The notes below the pieces were generated by a model. It saw only the letters and a program-made list of their open reading frames with translations, was not told where the DNA came from and searched no databases. Below, piece after piece: positions 20,982 through 31,898 of a DNA stretch of 64,000 bases; position 1 is the stretch's first letter, and every line of letters starts with the position of its first letter. The translations under genes were made by a program, and so were the position numbers. Source of the DNA: Immersiella caudata (Eukaryota; Ascomycota; Sordariomycetes; Sordariales; Lasiosphaeriaceae); the NCBI GenBank assembly GCA_030512335.1, contig JAULSU010000006.1, positions 1,116,001-1,180,000 on the forward strand, read 5' to 3'.

Positions 20982-22206
20982 GGTCTGCAGCTGTTTAACG
21001 ATTGAACTTGTTTGGCAATCCGAGCGGGTGTGAGAAGCATAAAGGCTTTTGCTCTCGCTGCGGCTGCAATTCCTAGACGGCTAGCAATGGCCGAAGGAGC
21101 CGCCACAGAAGAAGGCAGTGGAAATGGGCGGCTAGCGCTAGCGTGATGATCGGTAAGGGGGGCCCCTAACGCATTCAAGCAGTTTCCGGAGGGGCTTCTT
21201 CAGATTAGCCCGGAAATCGAACAGGTTTCGAGAACGACAAATTGCTAGTAGACCATCCTAATAGATAGGAAGTCAATGGCAGAGATTGTATGGCCTGGAA
21301 TGAGCCTGAGTGAGGGGATGCGCAGTTACGCCAGAAGGCTTGGCGCTGCACGCATCGTCGCACAAGGTTTTCGAGAAGAAAAAAATCCCCACTCGAACGT
21401 TTGCCAGCCGGGAAGGTGTGAACCGAGCTGCTTCCGAGGTAAAGGCGTCATGCGTCAGGCACATTCGTCCAATTTATCGTGACATGATTCAAGTTGCTTT
21501 GGAACCTTCACCGAGGGAGTTGCCGGAGTCCAGATCTCAGGTCGACAAGTCTGCATTTCCTGAAAGGGCATGCATAGTTGGCCTGGGGGGCAATGGCGGA
21601 TGCCATCGCTCTTTCCTTGGTGTCAAAAGGCTCAACAACTCTTGGGACGAGGGACTCGAAGAGGAAACCTGTCAGCCTGTCTCGTGCATACACGAACCAG
21701 ACTTGAAGATGCGCACCTGTCGCCCACCGGCTCATCTATTCCGAGCCGCAGGGACCTTGCCCCTGCCTAACGTAATTATTTGAGACGCAACCAGGATTTT
21801 CAACTGGAAGGATTGCCGCAGTTGATCCAGTTAGTAACGACTGCCTGTCGACCTGCATGTGGGATTCCCAAATAGGGCTGTGCTCAGAGGTACGACAGGG
21901 GTGTCGAATACCAAATCCGAGCAAAATGCGATGTCACCGCGAATCACAGTGCGACCCAATGCAACCCCATCCCCCATTCTGCTGGCGCCGGTTTGATGGG
22001 CGCCTACTGCTAGTGCAACATTTGTTGATGCATTGGGGGCCCCAAGCCACACGTTTCCAACCCTTGACAACCAGGAAGGAAAGAACTGCTGCCGATCGCT
22101 GAGAGCACCTGAACAAAACGGGTCGCCCGCCCCTGCTGCGCTTTGTCCCGCTGCGTTCTCCCGATTTTATATTAACTGCCACACCAACTTCGCATCTCAC
22201 AGCCCT

Positions 22207-23355
22207 ATGAGGACTTGGATCCTCAATTTATGCTTCCGCCTCGCGACGGCGACAATGTCGGCAACGTTCTCGAACAGCCTCCTCGGAACCTTCACTCTCC
22301 CACCACAAACCACCCCTTTTTTACCGTCCGCAACAGCCGCCGCTGCAGCATGCAACTCCCGCTCCCGCTCCGTCCTCTGCTTCACCACCGCTGGCCAACT
22401 CATCCCAAATTACGCATGCGACATTGTCGACAGCATCAATCCCACAACCTTCCAGTACCTCAATCCCGATTGCTACCCCCCACATTACGACCTAATTAAT
22501 CAGCTCGGCTCCGATGATCGCACTTTGGCATGGCCGGGGACGGCTTGTCCCGCGGGGTACACACCGGGTTGCACGACGACGTTGACGCTTACGAACCCGA
22601 CGGCGAAGCCTGCGCCGTATACCGCGACTTTGACGCAAACGTGGTGTTGTCCTGCGCCTGCGGGGATAAACGATGGGGACTGGGTGTGTACCGACCGTGA
22701 TCAACTCAGTCCAACCTCGCGGTTATGCCTGAGCCGTGTTGCGCCGGGTGGGACGGCGAATCTGTGGTTTAGCGCGGATCCGGCGATAGCAGCAACCGCA
22801 AGGACAGGGGCAAGCGCGCAGGCAGTGTTTACGACATCGGCGGTGGGGGCACAGATGTCGATAAGGGTGGTCAGGGCGGCGTTTCCGCTGGGGGAGGTAC
22901 AGCAGGTTGTGGTGGATGGGTTGGCGGGGTTGCCGGTTGGCTCTCAAGGAGGAGGGGGTCAAAATCAGACCGGGACGACGACGGCAAGTGGTGGCGGTGG
23001 CACGAATCCGGGCATTATTGTTGGTATTGTGATTGGGGCTTTGGCGTTGGTTGGGTTTGTCGCGACGGGGATCTATCTCTGTGTGTGTTACAAGAGGGAA
23101 GGGAAAAAGGAGGGGAGGAAGGTTGAGAATGAGGTCGGGGATGAAGGGCTAATGGTTGTGACGGGGATGGATGAGGACAAGAAGAAATCGAGGGAGAATG
23201 TTACTGACTTTGCTGTTGGGGAGCTTCCAGCTTCTGTGCGGTATCAAGCACCGGGGCGCTTTACGGAGATGGGGTCGGAGACAGGGGCGGCTGAGTTGCC
23301 GACGGAATATAATTCGGGAGGGAGGGATCCTGGGGATGGAAGTCGATGGCTGTAA
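22207..23355 (+). CDS. Single-pass membrane protein with Cys/Thr-rich ectodomain
   Basis: 382 aa from ATG 22207; a second ATG at 22255 (MSATFSN) is possible. The first 270 residues form an ectodomain with many Thr, Pro, Gly and about a dozen Cys (for example TACPAGYTPGC and TQTWCCPAPAG). A Gly/Ser/Thr-rich stalk follows, then one clear membrane helix (IIVGIVIGALALVGFVATG), a CVCYKR juxtamembrane segment and a charged cytoplasmic tail. This plan is common in fungal cell-surface (WSC/Mid2-like) sensors, but no WSC motif is present, so the sensor role is only an analogy. The 3' end lies 12 bp from the left terminus of the transposon, which inserted without cutting the frame. Confidence 0.75.
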   Translation: MRTWILNLCFRLATATMSATFSNSLLGTFTLPPQTTPFLPSATAAAAACNSRSRSVLCFTTAGQLIPNYACDIVDSINPTTFQYLNPDCYPPHYDLINQLGSDDRTLAWPGTACPAGYTPGCTTTLTLTNPTAKPAPYTATLTQTWCCPAPAGINDGDWVCTDRDQLSPTSRLCLSRVAPGGTANLWFSADPAIAATARTGASAQAVFTTSAVGAQMSIRVVRAAFPLGEVQQVVVDGLAGLPVGSQGGGGQNQTGTTTASGGGGTNPGIIVGIVIGALALVGFVATGIYLCVCYKREGKKEGRKVENEVGDEGLMVVTGMDEDKKKSRENVTDFAVGELPASVRYQAPGRFTEMGSETGAAELPTEYNSGGRDPGDGSRWL

Positions 23356-23367
23356 ATATCCGGATTA

Positions 23368-23422
23368 ACGTGTTTGATAAGCGAACGGATAAAACAAGCG
23401 AACGGATAATATTCCACCACCC
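23368..23422 (+). repeat. Left terminal inverted repeat of transposon
   Basis: 55 bp, matching the reverse complement of 26309-26363 at 53 of 55 bases. It contains the subrepeat AAGCGAACGGATAA twice, 16 bp apart, a likely paired transposase-binding site. Confidence 0.93.
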
Positions 23423-23667
23423 CACCCATTTGTAACCTTTTCTTCCTTTTCCTCCACCAAAAACATGGTGACTCGGGGCGATCGTTCCGATCGCCCCTTG
23501 TGGTTCTTTTGGGTGTTTTTTTGTGCATATCGCTGTAACCATTTTGTAATTAGCGAAGTTTTGGCGCGCGCCGTTAAGGCCGCGCTGCGCGGTTCTTCGA
23601 ACCGCGTTTCTTCTCAAGGCAGGCGAACGAAAAAGAGGAAGGAGGACATCGGTGATTTCACCACGAG

Positions 23668-23751
23668 TTGTCCCTACTCGGTTATCCCTACTTGGTTGTC
23701 CCTACTTGGTTGTCCCTACTTGGTTGTCCCTACTTGGTTGTCCCTACTCGG
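23668..23751. repeat. 14 bp tandem repeat, six copies
   Basis: Unit TTGTCCCTACTTGG, six head-to-tail copies with three single-base variants, inside the left arm of the transposon. Confidence 0.9.
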
Positions 23752-23926
23752 TTGTGTGCCTCCCTCCAGGTCAGTCCTCGTTTTCACACGTCAGTTTCAC
23801 GCGTGCTCCTTTGATCGGAGAGGGAGCTACTTTACTGGCGGCTATACTGGCCGCCATCGGCGTTCTTGGGGGTGGTTCTATTCTTTTGTGCCCTGAGTCT
23901 TATGGTGCATCACCGCACCTGTTCAA

Positions 23927-26275
23927 TGGCAACGCTTTCAAAAGAAGCCAAATTAAATTTGGCTCTCCAGGCACTTGAAAGAGATCCGAAACTTCGTTTA
24001 TCCACTGCATTAAAGGTTGTTAAATTCTAGCCTCTGAGAGCGCTAAAGAGGCCCTGTATTTACAGGGCCTGCCAGTGAGGAAGGCGCTGGGTACCCTGCA
24101 CCTGCAGCCACCCACTAGCCACAATGTGGCTTCGAACCTTCTGGAATCCAGAAGGCCTCAGGGCCTTCAGGGGGCCACAGAAGGCTCTGGAAGCCCACAG
24201 GCTTCCACAACCTTCTGAGGCCACATCAGTGATTACAAGGCCTGTGGAGAGCCTCCACCATACTATTCTATTATTGTATTAGTAGTAGAAAGCTCTGGAA
24301 TTTCCATTCCAGAGCTCCCACAGCCTATAACTAGCCATCTCCTCTCTTGTAATTAGCTTTCCTTAAAGCAAGCAATCTACTTCCTTCAGTTGAGTACTAC
24401 TCACTGAAGCAAGCAATTCACAAGCAACACAGTTGTCATTACAGTGCAGAGTTCACTGAAACCTTCTGTTTTACAGCGCATAATCCGCTGTAACTTGTCT
24501 TTTAGGCTCTGTAGTACAGGCCTTCGTTTGCTTCCTTCAGCACCTTAGTAAGCTCTGCTGTCGTACCTTACAGCGCTCCTCCGGAGCACTGTACTCGCAT
24601 TTCTTCCCCTGACCGGAGCACTGTACTACAGGCTCCCACAGGCTCTCAGGCGCTGTAATACAGGCCTGTAGAGTGCTACAAAGCAACAAAGGTCTATAAA
24701 GTTCCTTACACTACTCTTTATAACCGACGCGCCGGTCGGCTTGCACGACGTGATATTCCAGCTAACTCACGCAAGCTTACGGATTTGGAAGAAAATACGA
24801 TTATTCAGTACATAATTGAGTTATATACACGCGCATTCCACCCTTGGCTTTGTTATGTGGAAGATATGGCTAACCAACTGTTACGCGAACGCGACACGCC
24901 CCCTGTCGGTAAACGCTGGGCTTACAACTTTATCAAACGCCAGCCAGAGCTCTAAACGCGTTTATCGCGTAAATACAACTACTAAAGGGCTAAATACGAA
25001 GATCTAAAGACTATTAGCAAGTGGTTTACCCTTATGTATAATATAAAGGCTAAGTACGGTATCCTTAATAAAGATATATATAATTTCGACGAGACTGGCT
25101 TTATAATAGGTATTATCACTCTTACTATGGTAGTTACTACCTTAGATGGCCGTGGTAAAGCTAAATAGGCCCAGCCTGGTAATCAAAAGTAGGCTACAGT
25201 CATCTAAGGGGTTAATTCTTAAGGCTGGGCTATCCCACTATTTATCATCTTAGCCGTATAATACCACCTTGCCAATTGGTATCAAGAATACAACCTTCCG
25301 GCTACCTGGTGTATTGTAACAACTGATAATAGCTGGACTACAAATAAAAAAGGTATGGATTAGATTTAATATTTCGATTTACACATATTATCTCGTATAA
25401 AGGGTAAATATCGGCTTCTAATCCTTAACAGCCACAAGAGCCACCACTCCGAAGAATTTAAGGCTTATTACCAGGTACACCATATTATTACACTATGTAT
25501 ACCTCCACACTCCTTACACCTACTTTAGCTACTAGATGTTAGTTGTTTTAGGCCGCTGAAGAAAGCGTACGGTTATGAAATTAAGCAGTTAATACGGATG
25601 AACATCACACATATCAGCAAGTTGGAATTTCTCTGTGGGTTTAAAAAGGCCTTTTTTACTTTAATCACAGAAAAAAACATCCAGGGGGGTTTTGCTAGCG
25701 CCGGCCTTATGCCGTACGATCTAGAGAGGGTAATATCTAAGCTGGATGTGTGTATTCGAACCCCAACACCCCTAACCTCAGGCCTAACTACACCACTACC
25801 CTGGGTCTCCCAAACGCCACATAACCCTTAAGAGGCCACCTTATAATCAGTGTTCATTAAAAATCGAATTTCCAACCATCAGGGCAGCTTACCAACCTTT
25901 ATGCTGATGGCTGTGGATCGATTAGCCAAAGGTATAATGGCTGTGATGCACGAGGTGGCTCTTCTCCGTACGGAGGTCTCCGCATTACGAAAGGCCAATG
26001 AGGGGCTTAGTAAGCGACGGAGGGCTAAAAAAACGCGTGTACGGCTTGGAGGGTCACTTACTGTACAGGAAGCACAGGATTTATTGGATCAGAAGGCTGT
26101 GGGGGAGCAGCTAGCTTAGGAAACACGCCAAAGTGGTGGTGGTGTAAGGGGGTCTCGTACAAAGATTCAGTGTTGTGGGGTGTGCGGTAAGCCTGGCTAT
26201 AATGCGCGCACTTGCAAGGAGGATGCAGAATCGTCTGATTCATCTGTTTCTGATTCAGTTATTGTTATTTCCTAG
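23927..26275 (+). pseudogene. Pogo-type DDE transposase, interrupted and nonsense-mutated
   Basis: Starts at ATG 23927 with a psq-like helix-turn-helix text (MATLSKEAKLNLALQ). It is interrupted at 24029 by a nested insertion and resumes in the same frame at 24697 (KVPYTTLYNRRAGRL). After this come a CENP-B-type segment (GKRWAYNFIKRQPEL) and the DDE catalytic core: NFDETGF near 25087, TTDNSWT near 25325 and NSHKSHHSEEF near 25430. ASAGLMPYDLERV is near 25700, and a C-terminal zinc knuckle CCGVCGKPGYNARTC is near 26170. Many in-frame stops are TAG or TAA where CAG or CAA (Gln) is expected, which fits RIP. The knuckle histidine reads Tyr, also one C-to-T change. No activity is expected. Confidence 0.9.
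24030..24693. mobile_element. Nested MITE-like insertion within the transposase
   Basis: 664 bp of non-coding sequence splits the transposase frame. CTA occurs on both sides (24027-24029 and 24694-24696). Removing the insert plus one CTA restores the reading frame exactly. The insert is full of short palindromes around CTGTA/TACAG. Good long terminal repeats were not found, so the class is open; a TA or CTA duplication both fit. Confidence 0.7.
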
Positions 26276-26308
26276 TGTTGTGGTTGTGTAATTGAGGATT
26301 GTTTGGTA

Positions 26309-26363
26309 GGGTGGTGGAAAATTATCCGTTCGCTTGTTTTATCCGTTCGCTTATCAACCACGT
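26309..26363 (-). repeat. Right terminal inverted repeat of transposon
   Basis: Partner of 23368-23422 and followed by the TA duplication. It ends about 240 bp before the ankyrin pseudogene. Confidence 0.93.
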
Positions 26364-26602
26364 TAGACATATTATGTAGGTAAATAGGTTCATAACTCAC
26401 TTTGATGGTGTTATTCTGCCAGTAACATTAACCGACGACAGTTTCGTCCTGTTGTTTGCTGCCATGTAGATGCGAAGATGTGTTGAGTAAGGTATGGCAG
26501 AACTATGCAGTGGGTGGTGTGAACTCGCCGTTTAGTGTGCGGGCGTGAAGCTATCAAAGCCTGAGGCAGTCAAACCAAGCCCTTGGCTACTACGCCCATG
26601 AA

Positions 26603-27994
26603 ATGGGCGTGTCCGTGTTGGGGCCTTGCTCCCTGACAGTTCCAGTAAAGAGTCCTCAGGTTGATGTCAATCTTGCTGATCGGGGGGACCACCGCTACCC
26701 CATTCATCAGGCGGCACAGTCTGGCCACCTCAAGGTTGTAGAGACGCTGTTGGAGCACGGTGCGGACCCGGATCCCGTCGATGACCACGGCATCACGGCC
26801 CTGTGGAGTGCCGCGCAGAGTGGACACTACGAAATCGTCAAGATGATTCTCGACCGCGGCGGCGTCGAAAAGCCAATCAACATCGAGACGGAATCCGACT
26901 CTGGGGAGCGTCGCGCCATTCACCAGGCCGCTCAGGGGGGTTACCTGAGCACCGTCGAGCTGCTCCTCGCCAAAGGCGCCTTCTGCGACCCTGAAGACGA
27001 GCATGGCATCACTCCCTTTTGGAGTGCCGCGCAGAATGGAAATGCCGACGTCGTACATCTGCTGCTCGGTGCCGGTGCCAAAATGGACGTCGCACCATAC
27101 ACCAAGAAACTGCAACCCATCCACGTAGCCTCCTTACGCGGTCACCTGGAAGTCGTCCGGCTGCTCCTGGACTCTGGCGTGAGCCCAACGCCTGAGGCGG
27201 ACAGCTTCGACGACTCGGAGCCGTCCCCTTTTCTCCTAGCCTGCACTACCGACAACGTGGAGCTCGCAAGGCTGTTTTTGGACCGCGGGGTGGACATCGT
27301 CAACACAACAGCGTTCCAGAGCAACAAAGGCGCACTCCATTTTGCGGCGCATGGAGGGCACGTCCGGGTCGGCCAGTTTCTCCTCGACAATAAATGCGAT
27401 GTGGACGCGCGTGAAGCCGAAGGTTAGTCTGCCCTGATGCTGGCTGCGCAGGACGGGCACCTGCCCTTTGTCAACCTTCTGATCGACAGCAAAGCGCACG
27501 TGGATTCCGAGAAGAAGGATGGCGCAACAGCGCTCTGGATCGCTGCTCAGCAGGGACATTCAAAGGTCGTCAAACGCCTTCTCGCCGCTGGAGCGAAGCA
27601 GCTGTCGACCAAATCGTCAAAGCGCCAGCCGGTACACCAGGCAGCCCAGAACGGACACCTGGCCTGCGTCAAGCTGCTGGTCAAGGACTCGCCCGAAGAG
27701 ATTAGCATGGTTGAGAGACAGGGATTCACTGCCCTCACGCTCGCGGCCTAGACAAACAAACCCTCGCATCTTTCGGTCATGAGATATTTGGTTTCTCGGG
27801 GTGCCAAGCAAGAGAAGCTCCAATGGGCGGATGGTTTCAGTCGTGCAAGTCGCACCATTGGTCTTGGCTTCGACTTGGCAAGGCTGAGGTAGCAGCCAGA
27901 TGAATGGTTTATCGAATTCCAGTAGTTTGCGATGCTTAACAAGCAATGGTTGTCGTCAACTTCCCGGCGTTGTCCTGACGCCTACCGTGTCTGA
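26603..27994 (+). pseudogene. Ankyrin-repeat protein, nonsense-mutated
   Basis: One reading frame runs from about 26603 to 27994 and encodes at least ten ankyrin repeats, for example HQAAQSGHLKVVETLLEHGA and ALWIAAQQGHSKVVKRLLAA. It is cut by in-frame TAG at 27425, 27749, 27890 and 27923. Each stands where CAG (Gln) would fit the repeat, so four C-to-T changes in a CpA context account for the damage. The 5' end is not defined; there is no convincing start or N-terminal effector domain between the transposon and the first repeat, so the gene may also be truncated. Ankyrin arrays of this type often form the sensor part of fungal NLR-like proteins or HET partners. Here that is only suggested by the three HET genes upstream. 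Confidence 0.85.
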
Positions 27995-29990
27995 GTGGGA
28001 TCCGGACTGTGACATGATCGCTGACCTCCGATGGTGGCATTTTAATACTGTCCCTGGTGATTTCATAAGGTGGGGAGCCCAAGGGAATGCGGGATATGTG
28101 ACAGGTCGCCGGTAAATTCGTAGATGGCGGGGGTTGCTCTAGAGTTGGGCTCGAAACTCGGTTGTAAACGCTGATGTCATATGTTGTCCATCGCCTCCCT
28201 ACCTGGCAAAGCTGGGGTCTAACAACTGAAAATGCCGTACAAGCGATAAAGCGGCTATATCTTGAATCAGAAAATGAAAGTAATTTTTCTTCGAGGCTGG
28301 GCATTTCGGCCTTACGGGCATGAACGCTTCTCAGCTTTGAAGTTCTCGACATCTTCCTTCCATGAGGGTGTGGATCGAACCCCACCCCTCGCGCCATTGC
28401 TCTCCATCTTGCTCTCGACCTGGTCATCTGACCCATTTCTTCTTCTCCACCCCAACAATAATACCGGTTCGTTCCGGTTCGTTCCGGTTCGTTCCAGTGC
28501 AAGACAAGCCCTAAAAGAAACTCTCCAGTACCGAGTGCAGATGAAATCACAGAGACCTCGCACAACAGGCAACGTATCCTCTGGCATTCGAAATGTGTGA
28601 ACGCCTTGGCCGCTGCAGAGTGCTGGTGGATGCCCAGGTTTCACCGGACGGCCGCCACATTGGCACGCTTTTGCGCCCGTGCCGCATACGCGCTCGATGT
28701 CGGCAGCAACCAGGTACGTGGAACCGAGCTTTAATGGTTTGGCATCCCGCATGCGAAGAATGCTACTAAAGGACGAGATTAGGACATTCCTTGATGCCGC
28801 GAGGCCACATATGCATTTCCCGAGTAAATATGTTCTGGCCAAGGCAAGGCAGATTTCCTTCTCGTCTAAACCTTGCATCTCATCTAAATCATGACCGAAT
28901 GCTTGGACCCGCCCCAAGCGGTGGACAAAATGAAACGCACCGCAAAAGATAGGCGGCCTGTGCAGAGGATGAGAGCCTAACAGGAATTCATGAAAATCCC
29001 TTCGGCATCTGTTAGGACGATATCGTCAGGAGATAAGGAAGTGGCGTGACGGTACTTCGAGATACATGTCACACAAGCGCCTTCTAGGCATTACCGAAGT
29101 ACCGCGAGGTACGCAGTGCAGTTTATTTTGTCAACCGCTTGCCGCCCCTTCCACCTGAGGTTGCCATCACTTGTCCACCTTACAGTCCCGCTCGACTCTC
29201 GATCACCGACCCCATTAATGCTTGCACTGACGGCGCCAGCCAGCCGTCATCGACAGCCATTGCAAGGCAAGAGGATCAGACGGACAATTTGTTTCGCCGG
29301 TTGCCCTACATCAGGGAAATCTGTCTAACCAGATTCCGATGAAGGTTGCGATGTTTCAACCACCTGTCAGTCTAATTAAGGAGTTTCCCGGTACCGTCTG
29401 TGCAGCGGCGCGGGGGGCAAGAGTGGGCAACAGGGGCCGAGCCGCTCAACCGTTGGGTCTGGGCCAGACGAACTATTGATTTTGTCCCGCGCGCAGCATG
29501 TGGTGTCCAAGTCCAGGGATTTGGTCCCAGGATTACACGCAACACATGCCAAAATGCAACCTCCCATCAACGCATCTAGTAAGAACCTCATCCGACCGGT
29601 GAAGCCACCTCAATAAGGCCATGCTTGCCCACCCTTACAGGCTGTTACAGGCCTGCCGCGTAAGCTTAAGGGTTGGATCCGGGAGCGACTATCGATTTTG
29701 CAGATGGCATTGCAACACAAAAGTACCTGTGATCTAGAGGGTTAGGCAGAATCATGATTTCGCACGAGAGGGGGAAGGTGCGCAAGACAGCCAAGCGAGC
29801 ATCTTGACTGTGGCTGGCAATGGGAAATAGCGAGCGGCGATGGGATATAACTTCGACTCCTATCCTTCTCTCTAGGTCTCTCTACGGACTCACGGCCAGG
29901 CCACAGTCAACTGACTACCACTTCTCTTCAGTCACTACAGCACAGCTCACTCTCTCGTTTTTTTGAGCCCTTTTCCGATGAAGAATCGCT
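27995..29990. other. Intergenic between ankyrin pseudogene and tyrosinase
   Basis: Three copies of CGGTTCGTTC at about 28465-28495. A minus-strand frame at 28312-28917 is open for 201 codons but matches nothing and overlaps a second open frame, so it is not called. The tyrosinase promoter lies at the right end. Confidence 0.45.
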
Positions 29991-30997
29991 ATGAAATTCC
30001 TCCCAGTCCTCGTCCTTCTGGGCACATCTCTCGATGTTGCTCTTGCTATCCCCCAGGGAGGTGCCCCTCCACGGTGCACCACGCCCCGGGTCCGCAAGGA
30101 ATGGAGCAGGGCCACAGCGTTTGAGCGTTCATCGTACGTCAACGCCGTCAAGTGCCTCACCACCAAGCCGTCCAAGATTGGCAAAAACCACCGCCTCTAC
30201 GATGACTTTGTCTGGGTCCACGCTACCATCTTCCAGCACGTCCACAATGTAGCTGCCTTCCTCCCCTGGCACCGTTACTTTCTCGCTCTCTACGAGGCTT
30301 CCCTCGCCACCTGCGGCTACTTAGGTCCCGCTATGTACTGGGACTGGGTCGCCGACTCTTCGGCGCCCTCCCGAGCCGCCGTCTTCTCCCCCACCACCGG
30401 CTTCGGCGGCAACGGCAACCAGACTTCGAACCAATGGGGCACCAACTGCGTGCTCGACGGGCCCTTCAAGACGCTGCAGCTGCGCTACTGGAACGAAGAG
30501 GTGAGGCCACACTGTCTCCTGCGCATTTTTGAACCGGGACATCCCGAGTTCAACATTACGGAGATGTACGGGGATAACTACTCCCCTGCGGTAATGGCAC
30601 AGGTGAATGCCGAGACCACGTTTCAGGGGTTTGCCCACTTTCTTGAGAATGGCCCGCACACAGCGGTCCATTCGGGGGTGGGTAATCTGGGCGGGGATAT
30701 GGGGCCGCAGTCGTCTAGCCCCAACGGTGAGTCCCGTCGTAAATATCTTACACGAATCAAGACTGACAGTAGATGATAGACCCTTTGTTCTTCCTTCATC
30801 ACACTCAAGTCGACCGGCTCTGGTATCTGTGGCAAAGACAGAGCCCGAGCACCCGTACCTTTGATTACGGAGGATTTCGGTTCGATGGATCGGCTGCAAC
30901 ACTTGACGACTACCTACCCATGCTTGGACTCGGTCCCGACATGAAGGTCAGGTCGTTTATGGATGTGAATGCCGCGAATCTGTGCTACAAGTATTGA
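29991..30997 (+). CDS. Secreted tyrosinase (type-3 copper phenol oxidase)
   Basis: Two exons, 29991-30726 and 30780-30997, 317 aa. The 53 bp intron (GTGAGT...TAG) falls so that PND/PLFFLHH is restored. A signal peptide (MKFLPVLVLLGTSLDVALA) starts the protein. Copper site A is H77 (YDDFVWVH), H83 or H85, and H94 (PWHRYF). Copper site B is H223 and H227 (GPHTAVHSGVG) plus the His pair at 252-253 (FFLHHTQVDRLW). It would oxidise mono- or diphenols outside the cell, for example in pigment formation or detoxification. This is the short secreted class, lacking the C-terminal blocking domain of long fungal tyrosinases. It is tail-to-tail with a secreted GKGKS-repeat protein. Confidence 0.93.
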
Positions 30998-31315
30998 TCT
31001 GAAAATACCCATGCTGTATCTACTGCTTTGTTTTTATTTCTTACAAGAAGACAACAACCCCTGATTTGGAGTGGGTTGGGGCAGCAGATTTTTTCTCAGA
31101 CTAAGCTGGCGATAAACGATTGATCGGTATATACGATGTTTGCTAACTCTCAACGGTTGCAAATGCTAGTAACAAGTATGAATACAGAATTGAACGATAC
31201 GACAAAACTCCTGATTTTCCTCTCAATATTTTCTTTGCGCCCGGCAGCAGATCCATATCGCGCAAGATCCGGACGAGTTTTAGGGAACATCGCGCGGCCG
31301 CTTTCAGCGACCAGA
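30998..31315. other. Short convergent intergenic region
   Basis: 3' ends of the tyrosinase and of the GKGKS-repeat gene. Nothing else seen. Confidence 0.5.
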
Positions 31316-31898
31316 TCACTGAAGGGTGGCGCAGACGCGACCTTGGCATACCCAGTCGTGGTCGCAGTCGTCGTAGGTCCTGCACGGGTCGCCTATCATC
31401 CAAGTCAGCATGCAAACCACCTTCAGGGGTTTCGAAGTACATACCAAGGCAGTGACCCTCCCACACGCACACGGGCTCAGCGGGGCCCTTGCCCTTTCCA
31501 CCCTTACCCTTACCCTCACTCTTGCCCTTGCCAACGCTCTTTCCCTTACCCTTACCCTCGCTCTTGCCCTTACCTCCAGTCTTCCCCTTGCTCTTCCCCT
31601 CGCTCTTTCCCTTGCTCTTACCGCCGGTCTTGCCCTTTCCACTCTTTCCCTTGCCAACTCTCTCCTCATCGTCACCACCCTTGCCCTTGCCTCCACCGGA
31701 GGACTTGCCCTTGCCCTTGGCAGACTTGCCCTTACCCTTTCCTCGGCCAATAGTAAAAGTAGGCTCGTCGTCTCCGCCGCGATCACCGCCGCGCTGACGG
31801 GCGACGAGGTCGGGGTTGGAAGCAGGCGCGGCGCCGAGGACGGCGGCGGAGGCTTCGAGGCCGAGGGCCAGGAGGGTGATGATGAATGTGGGCTTCAT
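31316..31898 (-). CDS. Secreted GKGKS-repeat protein with six-Cys C-terminus
   Basis: Two exons on the minus strand, 31898-31445 and 31392-31316, 176 aa. The 52 bp intron has GTATGT/TAG ends and a CTGAC branch site. Splicing replaces an unconvincing tail by LGDPCRTYDDCDHDWVCQGR and a stop. The protein has a signal peptide (MKPTFIITLLALGLEASA), a short Asp/Gly linker, about 100 residues of GKGKS/GKSEGKGK repeats, then a compact module with six Cys in 33 residues. The basic repeat could bind polyanions or cell-wall acidic polymers and the Cys module could be carbohydrate- or protein-binding; both are inference. No family is recognised. It neighbours a secreted tyrosinase. Confidence 0.82.

Larger units (their letters stand above)
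20646..22206. other. Intergenic with T-run and minisatellite
   Basis: Holds T22 (20751-20772) and an 11 bp minisatellite (20939-20981). No coding region is supported. The promoter of the 22207 gene lies at the right end. Confidence 0.5.
23366..26365 (+). mobile_element. Tc1/mariner-pogo type DNA transposon (inactive)
   Basis: The element proper is 23368-26363 (2,996 bp), bounded by 55 bp terminal inverted repeats and flanked by TA on both sides (23366-23367 and 26364-26365), the target-site duplication of the Tc1/mariner superfamily. It carries a pogo-like transposase in the plus orientation, broken by many stops and by a nested insertion. A 14 bp tandem repeat sits in its left arm. Confidence 0.93.

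Noticed and set aside
21310..21783. 157-codon plus frame
   Set aside because: Composition is unlike the neighbouring genes and it has no domain, splice or start support.
26603..27994. Reassignment of TAG to Gln in this genome
   Set aside because: Intact genes in the window end in TAG, TAA and TGA normally, so local C-to-T mutation is the simpler reading.
28312..28917. 201-codon minus-strand frame
   Set aside because: Overlaps a second minus-strand open frame in another phase, resembles no family, and has no supporting splice or promoter signs.
31489..31797. Leu/Pro-rich plus-strand frame opposite the GKGKS repeats
   Set aside because: Complement of the Gly/Lys repeat; the minus-strand reading has a signal peptide, an intron with good borders and a Cys module.
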